Source of the DNA: Candidatus Palibaumannia cicadellinicola
GTDB lineage: Bacteria; Pseudomonadota; Gammaproteobacteria; Enterobacterales; Enterobacteriaceae
Reading direction: 5' to 3'
DNA: 64,000 bases
Assembly (NCBI RefSeq): GCF_000754265.1
Contig: NZ_CP008985.1
Location: 558,001-622,000 of the forward strand
Part shown: positions 25,158 to 35,194 of the stretch, piece after piece
Layout: each line of letters opens with the position of its first letter
Numbering within the stretch: the stretch's first letter is position 1
The notes under the pieces: model-generated
The model's input: only the letters and a program-made list of their open reading frames with translations
Databases searched by the model: none
Told to the model about the DNA's origin: nothing
Translations under genes and position numbers: made by a program

Positions 25158-25740
25158 GGTCAGTTTTCCTTTTATTTGCTTAAGGTAAAATATAAAGTTT
25201 GTTATACATTATGTTTTATTTTCTAACTATGTATTACTAATTAAATTGAACTCATTTCAAATTTCAAAAGTTTACGTCTCAGTAGACGATCAGTAAGTCT
25301 CCATCAAAACAATAGCTAATAAAATATTTAATAATATATATAGTTATATTATATATATTACATATAATATATATAATATAACTTAAGCTATTGATCAATA
25401 GTAATTAATGAATATTTACTTAGATGTTACATGGTATGGACTATGTTGAGAAAAATTGATATTTTCATATCAAATTGAAAGTAACAAAATCTTAACCTTT
25501 TTGTCTACAACAGCTTATGTTTCATTACGTATAGTAATAGTAGTAACAATTAAAAGTTACTAATATACTTCATATATTTTATATAGTAAACATACTATAC
25601 TTTGTATAGTAGTATTTAACAAAATTATATTAATACTTTTGAAAGTTATTCAACTTAAGTTTTTTTACTTATAAAATATAATCATATAATAGTTAAGTAT
25701 TTTCAAAGATAATATATCTAGTAATTAACATGGAGCCATT
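25158..25740. other. 583-bp AT-rich divergent spacer between aceE and nadC
   Basis: No gene is visible. In E. coli this interval holds pdhR, aroP, ampE and ampD, of which I see no recognisable remnant. It should contain the promoters for the minus-strand pyruvate dehydrogenase operon and the plus-strand nadC-coaE pair. It contains several inverted repeats: an 18-bp palindrome (25343-25382), flanking arms CAATAGCT/AGCTATTG (25310-25317 and 25386-25393), TTGATAT/ATATCAA (25456-25473) and TACTATAC/GTATAGTA (25593-25611). Confidence 0.7.
25343..25382. repeat. Perfect 18-bp inverted repeat with 4-nt loop
   Basis: The left arm GTTATATTATATATATTA (25343-25360) is the exact reverse complement of the right arm (25365-25382), with the loop CATA between them. 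Every pair but two is A-T, so in DNA it could extrude as a cruciform. It has no U-run and stands between divergent promoters, so a terminator role is unlikely. Confidence 0.8.
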
Positions 25741-26643
25741 ATGTTTTCTTCTAGTTATAATACTAAGATTCGTAAAGCAGAATTATTTACACGCATTCAA
25801 CAAGATCTTCCATATACTGTAAGTTTTGCACTTCAAGAAGATTTAGGTGGAATTACTAATGCACAGGCAGATATTACTGCGCAACTCATACCTCATCAAA
25901 GTAAATCTACTGCAGTTATTATAACCCGTGAAAATGGTGTCTTCTGTGGTAAAAACTGGTTTCAAGAAGTTTTCAAACAACTCGGTGGAAATATTAATAT
26001 TCATTGGCAAGTTAACGATGGTGATATTATACAAGCTAATCAACTACTATGTAACATGATTGGTTCTACACAAATATTACTAACTGGTGAACGTACTGCT
26101 CTAAATTTTATTCAAACTATGAGTGGTGTTGCTAGCACAGTCAAACGTTACGCTGATGTATTAAAACATACCAAAACTAAACTATTAGACACTCGTAAAA
26201 CACTACCGGGTTTACGTACGGCATTCAAATATGCGGTACTATGTGGAGGTGGTAGCAACCATCGACTAGGTTTAACAGATGGATTCTTAATAAAAGAAAA
26301 TCATATTATTGCTGCTGGCTCTATCGCTAAGGCAGTAGCTAATGCTATAGAATTACGTACTCATATGTCTAGTAATATACCTATTGAAGTTGAAGTAGAG
26401 AATTTACAAGAGTTAATACAAGCTCTAGAAACAAAAGCTGATATCATTATGTTAGACAACTTTAGTTATCAAGATATTACTCGCGCAGTAACGATAACTA
26501 AACAGCGTATCTTACTAGAAGTTTCTGGAAATATAACATTAAAAAACCTACCAGAATATATCTTAATGGGTATTGATTATATCTCTATAGGTGCCTTTAC
26601 TAAACATGTACATGCGTTAGATTTATCTATGCGTTTAAGTTAA
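25741..26643 (+). CDS. nadC: Quinolinate phosphoribosyltransferase (decarboxylating)
   Basis: Makes nicotinate mononucleotide from quinolinate and PRPP in NAD synthesis. 300 residues (E. coli 297). Conserved blocks include FALQEDLGG (about 31-39), ITRENGVFCGK (about 61), LLTGERTALNFIQTMSGVAS, LLDTRKTLPGLRTAFKYAV (about 150-168), NHRLGLTDGFLIKENHI and the C-terminal VEVENLQEL/IMLDNF. coaE follows after 1 nt, so the two are cotranscribed. The neighbouring hofBC and ppdD genes of E. coli are absent. Confidence 0.96.
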   Translation: MFSSSYNTKIRKAELFTRIQQDLPYTVSFALQEDLGGITNAQADITAQLIPHQSKSTAVIITRENGVFCGKNWFQEVFKQLGGNINIHWQVNDGDIIQANQLLCNMIGSTQILLTGERTALNFIQTMSGVASTVKRYADVLKHTKTKLLDTRKTLPGLRTAFKYAVLCGGGSNHRLGLTDGFLIKENHIIAAGSIAKAVANAIELRTHMSSNIPIEVEVENLQELIQALETKADIIMLDNFSYQDITRAVTITKQRILLEVSGNITLKNLPEYILMGIDYISIGAFTKHVHALDLSMRLS

Positions 26644-26644
26644 T

Positions 26645-27295
26645 ATGCCTTATGTGGTTGCCCTAACCGGCGGTATTGGTAGTGGTAAAAGTACAGTGGC
26701 GAATATTTTCGAGGCACTCGGTACTCCTATCGTAGATGCTGATGTTATTAGTCGGCAGATAGTTCAACCACATAGCAAAGCTTTACACTTTATTATAAAT
26801 CGTTTTGGTAGTATTATGCTATATAATAATGGAATGTTAAATCGTACAGCTCTAAGAGAACAAATATTTAGTAATCCAGAAGATAAAGTATGGCTTAATA
26901 ATCTACTTCATCCTATTATTCAGCAATTAACAGAACAGCAAATACATATTAGCTATGCTGATGCACCTTATGTTTTATGGGTAGTACCACTATTATTAGA
27001 AAATAACTTACAGCAGCATGCTGATAGAATATTAGTAGTTGATGTGTCGATTGAAAAACAAATAACTCGAACACTAATTCGTGATAATATTAGTAATAAG
27101 CAGGTAGAAAATATTTTATCAGCACAAATATCACACCAACAACGTTTATATTATGCAGATGATATTATTGATAATAATAGATCTCTCGAAGAGACTAAAA
27201 AACATATTATTAAATTAAATAATCTTTATCTAAAACTTGCAGCATTTAAAAGAAAACAAAAACAAAATAAAGATACATACATATCTGACCTATAA
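26645..27295 (+). CDS. coaE: Dephospho-CoA kinase
   Basis: Catalyses the last step of coenzyme A synthesis. 216 residues (E. coli 206). The P-loop LTGGIGSGKSTVA (about 7-19), DADVISRQIV (about 32-41) and the lid segment with QISHQQRLYYADDIIDNN near 160-180 are present. The C-terminus has a lysine-rich extension (FKRKQKQNKDTYISDL). The E. coli neighbours yacF (zapD) and yacG are missing. It converges on secA with a 33-bp gap and no clear terminator. Confidence 0.95.
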   Translation: MPYVVALTGGIGSGKSTVANIFEALGTPIVDADVISRQIVQPHSKALHFIINRFGSIMLYNNGMLNRTALREQIFSNPEDKVWLNNLLHPIIQQLTEQQIHISYADAPYVLWVVPLLLENNLQQHADRILVVDVSIEKQITRTLIRDNISNKQVENILSAQISHQQRLYYADDIIDNNRSLEETKKHIIKLNNLYLKLAAFKRKQKQNKDTYISDL

Positions 27296-27328
27296 ATTAA
27301 AACTAAATGACTTAGATTAATTCATTAT

Positions 27329-29857
27329 TTATCTTTTAATCGTAAATGGTATTTTTGGTAGTTGATTATGTACTTCTAATTTACTAAGTATACTTATCAC
27401 TTCATATTTTAGTGAATCTAGCATAGTTGAAAACATAATAAAAGATTCACGCTTATACTCTTGTTTTGGATCTTTTTGTGCATAACCGCGTAGATGAATA
27501 CCTTGACGTAAATAATCCATAGCTGCTAAATGTTCTTTCCACAAAGAGTCAAGTGTTTGTAACATGATACGTCTTTCTAAATAACGCATCATATCTATAC
27601 CTATTATTTCTTCTTTATGTTGATACTCTTCTAGTATTTTGGGAAAAAATATTTTTTCTTGCCAGCCTGGTTCATCTGTTTGCCATTGTATATTAGCAAT
27701 ATTCAGATCAAAATCATTTTGCAAACGTTGTTGTAAACCATATATATCCCACATTTCTTCTAGCGATTGTGGTGGAATATAAATATTAATTATACTTGTT
27801 AGTACATCTTTACGAATACTATTAATAGTTTGACTAATATCTGTAACTTCTAGTAATTCGTTACGCTGAGCATAAATTACTCTACGTTGATCGTTAATAA
27901 CATCATCATATTCTAATAGTTGTTTGCGAATCTCAAAGTTACGGTTTTCAACCTTACGTTGAGCATTTGCAATCGCTTTTGTAACCCACGGATGTTCTAT
28001 AGCCTCACCTTGCTTCATTCCTAATTTACGCATCATGCTTGATACACGATCGGAAGCAAAGATACGCATTAAAGCATCTTCCATAGACAAATAAAAACGA
28101 GATGAACCAGCGTCACCTTGACGGCCAGAACGACCCCGTAACTGATTATCTATTCGGCGTGATTCATGGCGCTCAGTACCAATAATATGTAGACCACCTA
28201 CCGCTAAAACAGCGTCATGTCGTTGCTGCCATGATGTTTTAATATTATGAATTTGCTGTTTCTTAAGATTGTTATTTTTTAGTACTGCTATGTCTGCGTG
28301 CCAGCTACCACCTAGCATAATATCAGTCCCGCGACCAGCCATATTAGTAGATATAGTTACTGCACCAGGCTGACCAGCTTGTGCTACTATTTCAGCTTCC
28401 ATAGCATGAAATTTTGCGTTAAGAACTTTATGCCTAATACCTGCTTTTTCTAAAGCATTAGATACGACTTCAGATTTCTCAATAGAAATAGTACCTACTA
28501 GAACTGGTTGTCTACGCTTACAACAAGTTTTAATTTCTTCTATAATTGCATTAATTTTTTCTGTTTCTGTCATATAAACAAGATCAGGAAAATCTTGACG
28601 AATCATTGGTTGGTTAGTTGGTACGACAATAGTATCTAGTTGATAAATAGAACGAAACTCAAATGCTTCAGTATCTGCAGTACCAGTCATTCCTGATAAT
28701 TTCTCGTATAAACGAAAATAATTCTGAAAAGTTATTGATGCTAATGTTTGATTTTCATTTTGGATGACGACATGTTCTTTTGCTTCTATTGCTTGATGTA
28801 AACCATCTGACCATCGTCGACCAGGCATAGTACGACCTGTATGTTCGTCTACAATGATTACTTCATTATCTTTCACAATATAATCAACATTACGCGAAAA
28901 GAGTACATAGGCACGTAAGGCTGCAGTTACGTGATGCATTAGAATAATATTAGTTGGAGAATAAAGGGATTCTCCTTTTTCTAAAAGACCAGCATGAACC
29001 ATCAGCTCTTCAATTAATACAAGACCTCGTTCAGTTAAGTTTACTTGACGATATTGTTCGTCTACTGAAAAATGACCTTCACCTTGAAAACTATCAGAAT
29101 CTTCTTTTTCCTGGCGAATAAAATATGGCATAAGTTTATCAACTTTACGATATATTTCAGAGCTATCTTCTGCAGGACCAGAGATAATCAGTGGTGTTCG
29201 CGCTTCATCAATAAGAATCGAATCCACCTCATCTATTAACGCGTAATATAGTTTTCGTTGTACGCGTTCTGTTGTGCTAAATGCCATATTATCACGTAAA
29301 TAATCAAAACCATATTCATTATTAGTACCATAAGTAATATCAGCAGCATAAGCGGTACGTTTAGCTGCAGCAGATAATCCATGTAAGTTCATTCCAACGC
29401 TCAGACCAAGAAACTCAAATAATGCACGATTATTTTCAGCATCGCGCTGTGCTAAATAATCATTGACTGTAACAACATGTACTCCCTTACCACTCAGAGC
29501 ATTTAAATAAGCAGGTAAAGTTGCAGTTAAGGTTTTACCTTCACCAGTACGCATCTCAGCTATGCAACGATTATTTAGCACAATACCACCCAATAGCTGG
29601 ACATCAAAGTGACGCATACCAAATACACGCTTACTAGCTTCCCGCACTACGGCAAAAGCTTCTGGTAAAATATTATTTACAAGTTCCTTTTGATTAATAC
29701 GCGAGCGAAATTCTAAAGTTTTCGCAGCTAGCTGTTTATCACTAAGGGTTGCCATCTCCTGTTCAAGATTGTTGATAATATCCACAATTTTATTCATACG
29801 ACGTAGTGTACGGTCATTGCGGCTACCTAAAATTTTAGTCAGAAGTCGTGCTAGCAT
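27329..29857 (-). CDS. secA: Protein translocase ATPase SecA (lacks the C-terminal zinc domain)
   Basis: Motor ATPase that drives proteins through SecYEG. 842 residues against 901 in E. coli. Walker [20 protein letters not shown] (about 103-121), the [19 protein letters not shown] box, the second nucleotide-binding fold with [15 protein letters not shown], and [20 protein letters not shown] are all intact. The protein stops at [10 protein letters not shown], so the flexible linker and the cysteine-rich tail that binds SecB and phospholipid in E. coli are missing. secM, the arrest peptide that controls secA in E. coli, is not present upstream. Confidence 0.96.
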   Translation of the reverse strand: MLARLLTKILGSRNDRTLRRMNKIVDIINNLEQEMATLSDKQLAAKTLEFRSRINQKELVNNILPEAFAVVREASKRVFGMRHFDVQLLGGIVLNNRCIAEMRTGEGKTLTATLPAYLNALSGKGVHVVTVNDYLAQRDAENNRALFEFLGLSVGMNLHGLSAAAKRTAYAADITYGTNNEYGFDYLRDNMAFSTTERVQRKLYYALIDEVDSILIDEARTPLIISGPAEDSSEIYRKVDKLMPYFIRQEKEDSDSFQGEGHFSVDEQYRQVNLTERGLVLIEELMVHAGLLEKGESLYSPTNIILMHHVTAALRAYVLFSRNVDYIVKDNEVIIVDEHTGRTMPGRRWSDGLHQAIEAKEHVVIQNENQTLASITFQNYFRLYEKLSGMTGTADTEAFEFRSIYQLDTIVVPTNQPMIRQDFPDLVYMTETEKINAIIEEIKTCCKRRQPVLVGTISIEKSEVVSNALEKAGIRHKVLNAKFHAMEAEIVAQAGQPGAVTISTNMAGRGTDIMLGGSWHADIAVLKNNNLKKQQIHNIKTSWQQRHDAVLAVGGLHIIGTERHESRRIDNQLRGRSGRQGDAGSSRFYLSMEDALMRIFASDRVSSMMRKLGMKQGEAIEHPWVTKAIANAQRKVENRNFEIRKQLLEYDDVINDQRRVIYAQRNELLEVTDISQTINSIRKDVLTSIINIYIPPQSLEEMWDIYGLQQRLQNDFDLNIANIQWQTDEPGWQEKIFFPKILEEYQHKEEIIGIDMMRYLERRIMLQTLDSLWKEHLAAMDYLRQGIHLRGYAQKDPKQEYKRESFIMFSTMLDSLKYEVISILSKLEVHNQLPKIPFTIKR

Positions 29858-30344
29858 AATAAGTTAAATCTCGTTACAACGGTGGCAAAATCATGTGATA
29901 TAACATATATTTAATATTTATACATATCATGCTTACTAAGCGTATAATGTACTATTCTACTAGATAAATATTACCAAATATGTCAAGAAAAATAATAAAT
30001 TTTGACTAATTTGTGATCTCACTATTTGAGTATTAGGTAATGATGTATTTCCCTAGGAAAATATTAATGAATGATAGATAATAGATAATGGTACGAATAG
30101 CATTCTGTAGCCATAAAGAGATGTAGATCATTTACATAAGACAGTACAATATTTATTGTAAGCGCGCTAGTTTAGTCTGAATATTTAGACTAAAAACTTA
30201 AAATATTTTTTTATATCGGTAGTCTAAGAATAAAAAAATCATTAATCTAAAAAACATAACATTAATTAAAAAAATTTAGCATATAAATACTGAATTATTT
30301 AGATAATATCTTATATAGAAATTTTATGAGGAATTTTATTAATT
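29858..30344. other. 487-bp divergent spacer between secA and the DUF721 gene
   Basis: No gene is evident on either strand. E. coli has secM between lpxC and secA; I see no reading frame ending in a SecM-like arrest motif. The spacer must hold promoters for secA (minus) and the DUF721 gene (plus). One hairpin is clear: TTTAGTCT (30171-30178) pairs with AGACTAAA (30187-30194). The rest is AT-rich and otherwise featureless. Confidence 0.6.
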
Positions 30345-30887
30345 ATGCGTAATAGCTATCCAATATCTATAGATGTACTATTTAATAATATTAATAATTC
30401 TAATCCTACTTCTTTAGAGAAACTCCAGCTACGTGCAGTTGAGTTATTAATTCTTAACCGTAAGGTTATTGAACTACTACCAGTAACATTACGTCCATGG
30501 TGTCGTGTTGCTAATTTACGTAATAATATCATAGTATTAGAAACTGCTAATGCTAGTTGGATGATGCGATTACGATATGAACAAACTCAATTAGTATATA
30601 CTATACGAGCAAAAATTTTACCTTCATTATCTTCGATAGATATCAAAATTAAACCATCACTAGCTATAATAGGAAAACTTCCTATAAAACATAACAATAG
30701 TAGTTTGCTACCTAGTAACAAAATACTAAAACAAAAACCACGTATTTTAAGTTTACAAAGCGCTAAATTGATTCGCCATGTTGCAGCACATAGCGAAGGT
30801 AAATTACAGTCTCTACTAGAGCGATTAGCAAAACTTGCTAGAGATAGTACTGACTTAACATATCATAGTAGTAACAATTGTTTTTAA
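30345..30887 (+). CDS. DUF721 family protein, DciA-like helicase loader candidate
   Basis: The 180-residue product has a DUF721-like core at about residues 20-105: LQLRAVELLILNRKVIELLP, then WCRVANLRNNIIVLETANAS and WMMRLRYEQTQLVYTIR. The family is known as DciA, the ancestral loader or operator of the replicative helicase DnaB, and in Pseudomonas-type genomes it lies between lpxC and secA, as it does here. The C-terminus (about 110-180) is basic and low in conservation. It converges on lpxC (29-bp gap) and is divergent from secA. Family assignment rests on pattern recognition; the replication role is inference. Confidence 0.75.
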   Translation: MRNSYPISIDVLFNNINNSNPTSLEKLQLRAVELLILNRKVIELLPVTLRPWCRVANLRNNIIVLETANASWMMRLRYEQTQLVYTIRAKILPSLSSIDIKIKPSLAIIGKLPIKHNNSSLLPSNKILKQKPRILSLQSAKLIRHVAAHSEGKLQSLLERLAKLARDSTDLTYHSSNNCF

Positions 30888-30916
30888 CTAATTATTGGAA
30901 CTAACCAGAATCTAAT

Positions 30917-31837
30917 TTATTTTATTCTAAAAGATGGTGCTTTAAATGACGGTGGTAGTTCCTCTTCATCTTTAAAAGTCACGAGTTCCCAAGTTTCTTG
31001 ACCTGCTAATACTGTTTGTAACAATTGATGATTCATCGTATGGCCAGATTTAAAAGCTGTGAATGCACCAATAATATTATATCCACACATAAATAAATCA
31101 CCTATAACATCTAATGTGTTATGGCGAACGAATTCATCTGCAAAAGGTAAACCATTCTCATTTAGTACTCGATTATCATCCACTACAATTGCGCAATCTA
31201 AACTCCCACCAAGAGCTAGTCTATGACAGGACTGTAGATATTCAATATCACGCATAAAACCAAAAGTACGCGCACGACTTATTTTACCTATAAAAGATTC
31301 AGAGGAAAAATCAAGAAAATAACTTTGATAGTTCATATCAAATGCTGGATGCTTAAAGTCTATAGTTAAATCAAGGGTAAAACCATTAAATGGTGTGATA
31401 ACAGCCCATTTTTCGCCTTTTTCAATACGTACAGTTTTTTTTAGCCGTAACAATTTCTTAGCACTATTTAACTCTTTAATACCAGCGTTCATTAAAAGAT
31501 AGATAAATGGGCTAGCACTACCATCCATAATAAAAATTTCAGGTGCATTCACTTCAATGATAATATTATCTATGCCTAAACCAGCTAATGCTGCATTTAA
31601 GTGCTCTACTGTATAAATACGTACATTATCTTTATTTGCTACACAAGTACAGAGCATAGTATCACGTACTGAATGAGCATTTACGGTAAAATCTACAGGA
31701 GGGTTTAAATCAGTACGACGATAGATGATTCCAGCATTTACTGGAGCAGTATATAATGTTAATGTGACTTTTTTACCCGTATGTAATCCTATACCAGTAG
31801 CTTGTACAATACATTTTAATGTCCGCTGTTTGATCAT
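30917..31837 (-). CDS. lpxC: UDP-3-O-acyl-N-acetylglucosamine deacetylase
   Basis: Zinc enzyme of the committed step of lipid A synthesis. 306 residues (E. coli 305). [20 protein letters not shown] at the start, the zinc histidine in [15 protein letters not shown] (about 78-90), the zinc pair in [17 protein letters not shown] and the catalytic histidine in FKSGHTMNH (about 262-270) are all kept. It ends the minus-strand division cluster, 57 nt after ftsZ. It looks functional even though lpxA and lpxB further along the window are broken. Confidence 0.96.
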   Translation of the reverse strand: MIKQRTLKCIVQATGIGLHTGKKVTLTLYTAPVNAGIIYRRTDLNPPVDFTVNAHSVRDTMLCTCVANKDNVRIYTVEHLNAALAGLGIDNIIIEVNAPEIFIMDGSASPFIYLLMNAGIKELNSAKKLLRLKKTVRIEKGEKWAVITPFNGFTLDLTIDFKHPAFDMNYQSYFLDFSSESFIGKISRARTFGFMRDIEYLQSCHRLALGGSLDCAIVVDDNRVLNENGLPFADEFVRHNTLDVIGDLFMCGYNIIGAFTAFKSGHTMNHQLLQTVLAGQETWELVTFKDEEELPPSFKAPSFRIK

Positions 31838-31894
31838 CTAGTTATCTCGTGATGTTTTCTTATATAGCTAACCTGATTGATCCATTCAGTAAAT

Positions 31895-33058
31895 TTAATC
31901 CGCTTGTTTACGCAAAAAAGCTGGAATATCTAGGTAATCTGGTTCTTTATTATTCTGTAAGTTTTGTTCATTGACGACTTTGGCTGTAATTTTCTGTTCT
32001 TGATACATTGGAGATATGCTATGTGAATTATTACAATAACGATGATCAATCAATGTTTGGTTATTTTGTTTATTAGTCACTAAGGTTATTTCTTGACGCG
32101 TATCGATACCGATACCAGTTGCTACAACAGTAACACGTAATTCATCATTCATATTTGGATCTAGTGAAGTACCAATTACTACAGTAGCATTATCAGAAGA
32201 GAAGGCACGAATAGTATTACCAACTGTTTCAAATTCATCTAGACGTAAATCAAAACCTGCAGTTATATTTACTAGTACACCACGAGCACCAGATAAATCA
32301 ATATCTTCTAATAGGGGACTTGAAATAGCTATTTCCGCTGCTTCTTCCGCACGAGCTTCTCCAGAAGCAACGCCAGATCCCATCATAGCATAGCCCATTT
32401 CTGACATAACGGTACGGACGTCAGCGAAATCTACATTCATTAATCCTGGGCGAGTAATGAGCTCCGCAATACCCTGTACTGCACCTTTAAGTACGCTATT
32501 AGCAGCACTAAAAGCATCTAATAATGAAATTCCACGTCCCAATACTTTCAGCAACTTGTCGTTAGGAATAGTGATAAGAGAATCTACATGCTTGGATAGT
32601 TCAGCGATACCTTGTTCAGCGAATGCCATACGTTTCTTACCTTCAAAATTAAAAGGTTTTGTTACGACAGCTACAGTAAGAATACCTATTTCTTTAGCTA
32701 TTTCTGCGACAACAGGTGCTGCTCCAGTGCCAGTACCACCACCCATACCAGCAGCAAGAAATACCATATCTGCGCCTTCTAAAACATCACGCAATACTTC
32801 TCTATCTTCCTCCGCAGAGTTTCGGCCAACTTCAGGATTAGCACCAGCACCTAAACCCTTAGTAATACTACTACCGATTTGTATCGTCTGGCCGACAGCT
32901 GTTTTACGTAATGCTTGGGCATCAGTATTAACGGCAAAAAATTCTACACCTTCGATACGTTCACGCACCATATGCTCAACAGCATTACCACCACCACCAC
33001 CAACGCCGATAACTTTTATCACCGCATCATTGGTTAATTCCATTGGTTCAAACATCAT
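31895..33058 (-). CDS. ftsZ: Cell division GTPase FtsZ
   Basis: Tubulin homologue that forms the division ring. 387 residues (E. coli 383). The tubulin signature [18 protein letters not shown] (about 105-122), the T7-loop region [20 protein letters not shown] and the C-terminal peptide [15 protein letters not shown], which binds FtsA and ZipA, are intact. The variable linker is short and Asn/Gln-rich. It is preceded by ftsA with a 35-nt gap. A 204-codon frame on the opposite strand (32457-33071) is a shadow of this gene. Confidence 0.97.
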   Translation of the reverse strand: MMFEPMELTNDAVIKVIGVGGGGGNAVEHMVRERIEGVEFFAVNTDAQALRKTAVGQTIQIGSSITKGLGAGANPEVGRNSAEEDREVLRDVLEGADMVFLAAGMGGGTGTGAAPVVAEIAKEIGILTVAVVTKPFNFEGKKRMAFAEQGIAELSKHVDSLITIPNDKLLKVLGRGISLLDAFSAANSVLKGAVQGIAELITRPGLMNVDFADVRTVMSEMGYAMMGSGVASGEARAEEAAEIAISSPLLEDIDLSGARGVLVNITAGFDLRLDEFETVGNTIRAFSSDNATVVIGTSLDPNMNDELRVTVVATGIGIDTRQEITLVTNKQNNQTLIDHRYCNNSHSISPMYQEQKITAKVVNEQNLQNNKEPDYLDIPAFLRKQAD

Positions 33059-33093
33059 TTTTCTCCATTAGTCTAGTTTAGTCTGGTAAACAA

Positions 33094-34350
33094 CTAAAAT
33101 TCTTTCCTTAGCCAGCAGCTAAGACGCTTAAGCCAGGTACTAACTAAAGTTTGTTTTGTGGTTTCAAGCTCACTAGTCAGATGATACTCTTTACCATAAT
33201 GTAGTAACCCAACAGCTGTCGCATAGTCAGGTTCCTGAGAATAGTCTATTAGGCCCGTGATATTCAGTGGCTGTCCGATACGTACCTGGGTGTGGAAAAC
33301 TTGTTGTGCACAGGCGGCTAAACCATCAATTTTAGCGGCGCCACCAGTTAACACAATACCAGCTGCTAGATGGTACTTCACTCCTTGCTGGCTAAGTTGT
33401 TCTTGTAATTGTAAAATGTCGTCTTTAACTAAATTTAATAATTCAGTATAACGCGGTTCAATAACCTCAGCTAATGTCTGGCGCTGTAGGTTACATGGCG
33501 AACGTCCTCCAACGCTTGGTACTTCCAAGTTTTCATCTTTACTTACAACTGTACCTAACGCGCAACCGTAACGAATTTTAATATTTTCTGCGTCTATGGG
33601 AGGTGTACCTAAAGCGTAAGCAATATCACTTGTTACTACATTACCAGCATATGGAATAACTTTCGTATGACGTAAAGATCCAGCAGTATAAACGGCTATA
33701 TCCATAGTTCCACCACCAATATCTACCATACAAACACCTAACTCACGTTCATCATCGGTTAGAACCGCATAACTGGATGCTAGTCCTGCAAAAATTAGTC
33801 GGTCTACTCTTAATCGACAGCGTTCAACAACTTTAATAATATTTTTAGCCATATCATTATGACACGTAATAAGATGAACCTTAGCTTGCATTCGTACTCC
33901 GGATAATCCTACTGGATTTTTGATTCCTTCTTGGTAATCAATATCATAGTCCTGTGGTATGACATGTAAAATTCTATGTTCATCACGTACCCGTACTGAT
34001 TTAGCAGTATGTACTACATTTTCGACATCTTCTTGAGTTACTTCTTCCTCAGAAATAGGAACTATGCCTATTTCATTTTGGCAGCTAATATGTTTACCAG
34101 ATAATGCCAGATAGACAGAAGAAATTTCGCAATCAGCCATTAGCTCAGCTTGATCAATAGCTCGTTGTACGCACTTGACTACTGATTCCAAATCATTAAC
34201 ACCACCTTTGTCCATCCCACGAGAGGGACAACTACCTACACCGATGATGTTGATAATACCATCAGGTAAAATATCCCCGATTAGTGCAGCTACTTTAGCA
34301 GTGCCGATATCTAATCCAACTACTAGTTTCCTGTCTATAGCCTTAATCAT
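33094..34350 (-). CDS. ftsA: Cell division protein FtsA
   Basis: Actin-like protein that tethers FtsZ to the membrane and recruits later divisome proteins. 418 residues (E. coli 420). Phosphate-1 motif VVGLDIGTAKVAALIGDI (about 9-26), phosphate-2 CMVDIGGGTMDIAVYTAGS (about 206) and adenosine motif AAGIVLTGGAAKIDGLAA are present. The C-terminal amphipathic membrane helix (WLKRLSCWLRKEF) matches E. coli closely, so membrane anchoring is preserved. Confidence 0.96.
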   Translation of the reverse strand: MIKAIDRKLVVGLDIGTAKVAALIGDILPDGIINIIGVGSCPSRGMDKGGVNDLESVVKCVQRAIDQAELMADCEISSVYLALSGKHISCQNEIGIVPISEEEVTQEDVENVVHTAKSVRVRDEHRILHVIPQDYDIDYQEGIKNPVGLSGVRMQAKVHLITCHNDMAKNIIKVVERCRLRVDRLIFAGLASSYAVLTDDERELGVCMVDIGGGTMDIAVYTAGSLRHTKVIPYAGNVVTSDIAYALGTPPIDAENIKIRYGCALGTVVSKDENLEVPSVGGRSPCNLQRQTLAEVIEPRYTELLNLVKDDILQLQEQLSQQGVKYHLAAGIVLTGGAAKIDGLAACAQQVFHTQVRIGQPLNITGLIDYSQEPDYATAVGLLHYGKEYHLTSELETTKQTLVSTWLKRLSCWLRKEF

Positions 34351-34379
34351 ATTTATTTTGCCTATGCCTGATTCTGTTA

Positions 34380-35129
34380 CTAATTCCTTGGTTTCGAATC
34401 TATAAAGATAGGTGCCCAGCCTACAGCAAAGCCTGATTGATATCGTAAATCAACATAGCTAATACGTTTATGATTTTTCCAAGCCTGTTGAAGTAGAATT
34501 GGATACATATCAATAAAGCGCTGTAAGCGCTGAATTCTATCCTTCCGGCCTAATGTTAGTTTGATATCGTCCTGTAAAATCAGTTGCCAAGAATAGCGTG
34601 CGCTCATACTTACTATTTTTATCTGACAATTAACTAATTTGAGTAATTGATTCATGTTGGTATAGCCCATTAGCACATCTATTTCACTCCCTTGTGGGCC
34701 GTAAAGCATAGGTATTGATCCAAGAGTTCTTTGGTCTGTAAGACAGCTAAATTTTTGTCCACTGTTATCTAACATATATAAATCATTCCAGCGTGCTACT
34801 GGAACATATTCCACTAAAGATATTTTTAGCTTATCTGGCCACTGTTTTCGTACACTAACTTGCTTAATCCATGGTAGCTTCTGGATCTGTTGGTGAATGA
34901 CATTCACATTCTGTGTTACAATGGTACCAGGTACTCCTAGCGCCATAATCGACTGACATATATCATTATGAGTTGTATAACAAAGTTTACCTACAATTAC
35001 TAACTTAGATAAAGGTAAACAATGATTTTTCATCCAAGCTACGAAGATCCAACAGCTCCATAATATGGTACTCAGTACCAAAATTAGGAACATTAAACTC
35101 ATAAACTTGTGGTACTTTATATTACGCAC
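34380..35129 (-). CDS. ftsQ: Cell division protein FtsQ
   Basis: Bitopic membrane protein linking early and late divisome components. 249 residues against 276 in E. coli, mainly through a shorter cytoplasmic N-terminus and C-terminus. One transmembrane segment (about 10-32), then the POTRA domain beginning at LPLSKLVIVGKL and the beta domain with QVSVRKQWPDKLKISLVEYV (about 94-113). The FtsL/FtsB-binding end YVDLRYQSGFAVGWAPI is kept. ddlB, which precedes ftsQ in E. coli, is absent, leaving 65 bp to murC. Confidence 0.94.
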   Translation of the reverse strand: MRNIKYHKFMSLMFLILVLSTILWSCWIFVAWMKNHCLPLSKLVIVGKLCYTTHNDICQSIMALGVPGTIVTQNVNVIHQQIQKLPWIKQVSVRKQWPDKLKISLVEYVPVARWNDLYMLDNSGQKFSCLTDQRTLGSIPMLYGPQGSEIDVLMGYTNMNQLLKLVNCQIKIVSMSARYSWQLILQDDIKLTLGRKDRIQRLQRFIDMYPILLQQAWKNHKRISYVDLRYQSGFAVGWAPIFIDSKPRN

Positions 35130-35194
35130 AAAGGTATACTTACATTAATAGTACAGTTGTTAACTTCCACCTGACACATATGATTATCTTAATT

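Noticed and set aside
29858-30344. Remnant of secM upstream of secA
   Set aside because: Searched for a frame ending in a SecM-like arrest motif on the minus strand and found none; the spacer is stop-rich in all frames.
32457-33071. 204-codon plus-strand frame opposite ftsZ
   Set aside because: It is the complement of a highly conserved gene; the low-complexity Pro/Ala/Ser composition (PPPPPTP) mirrors the FtsZ glycine-rich loops. No start signals.
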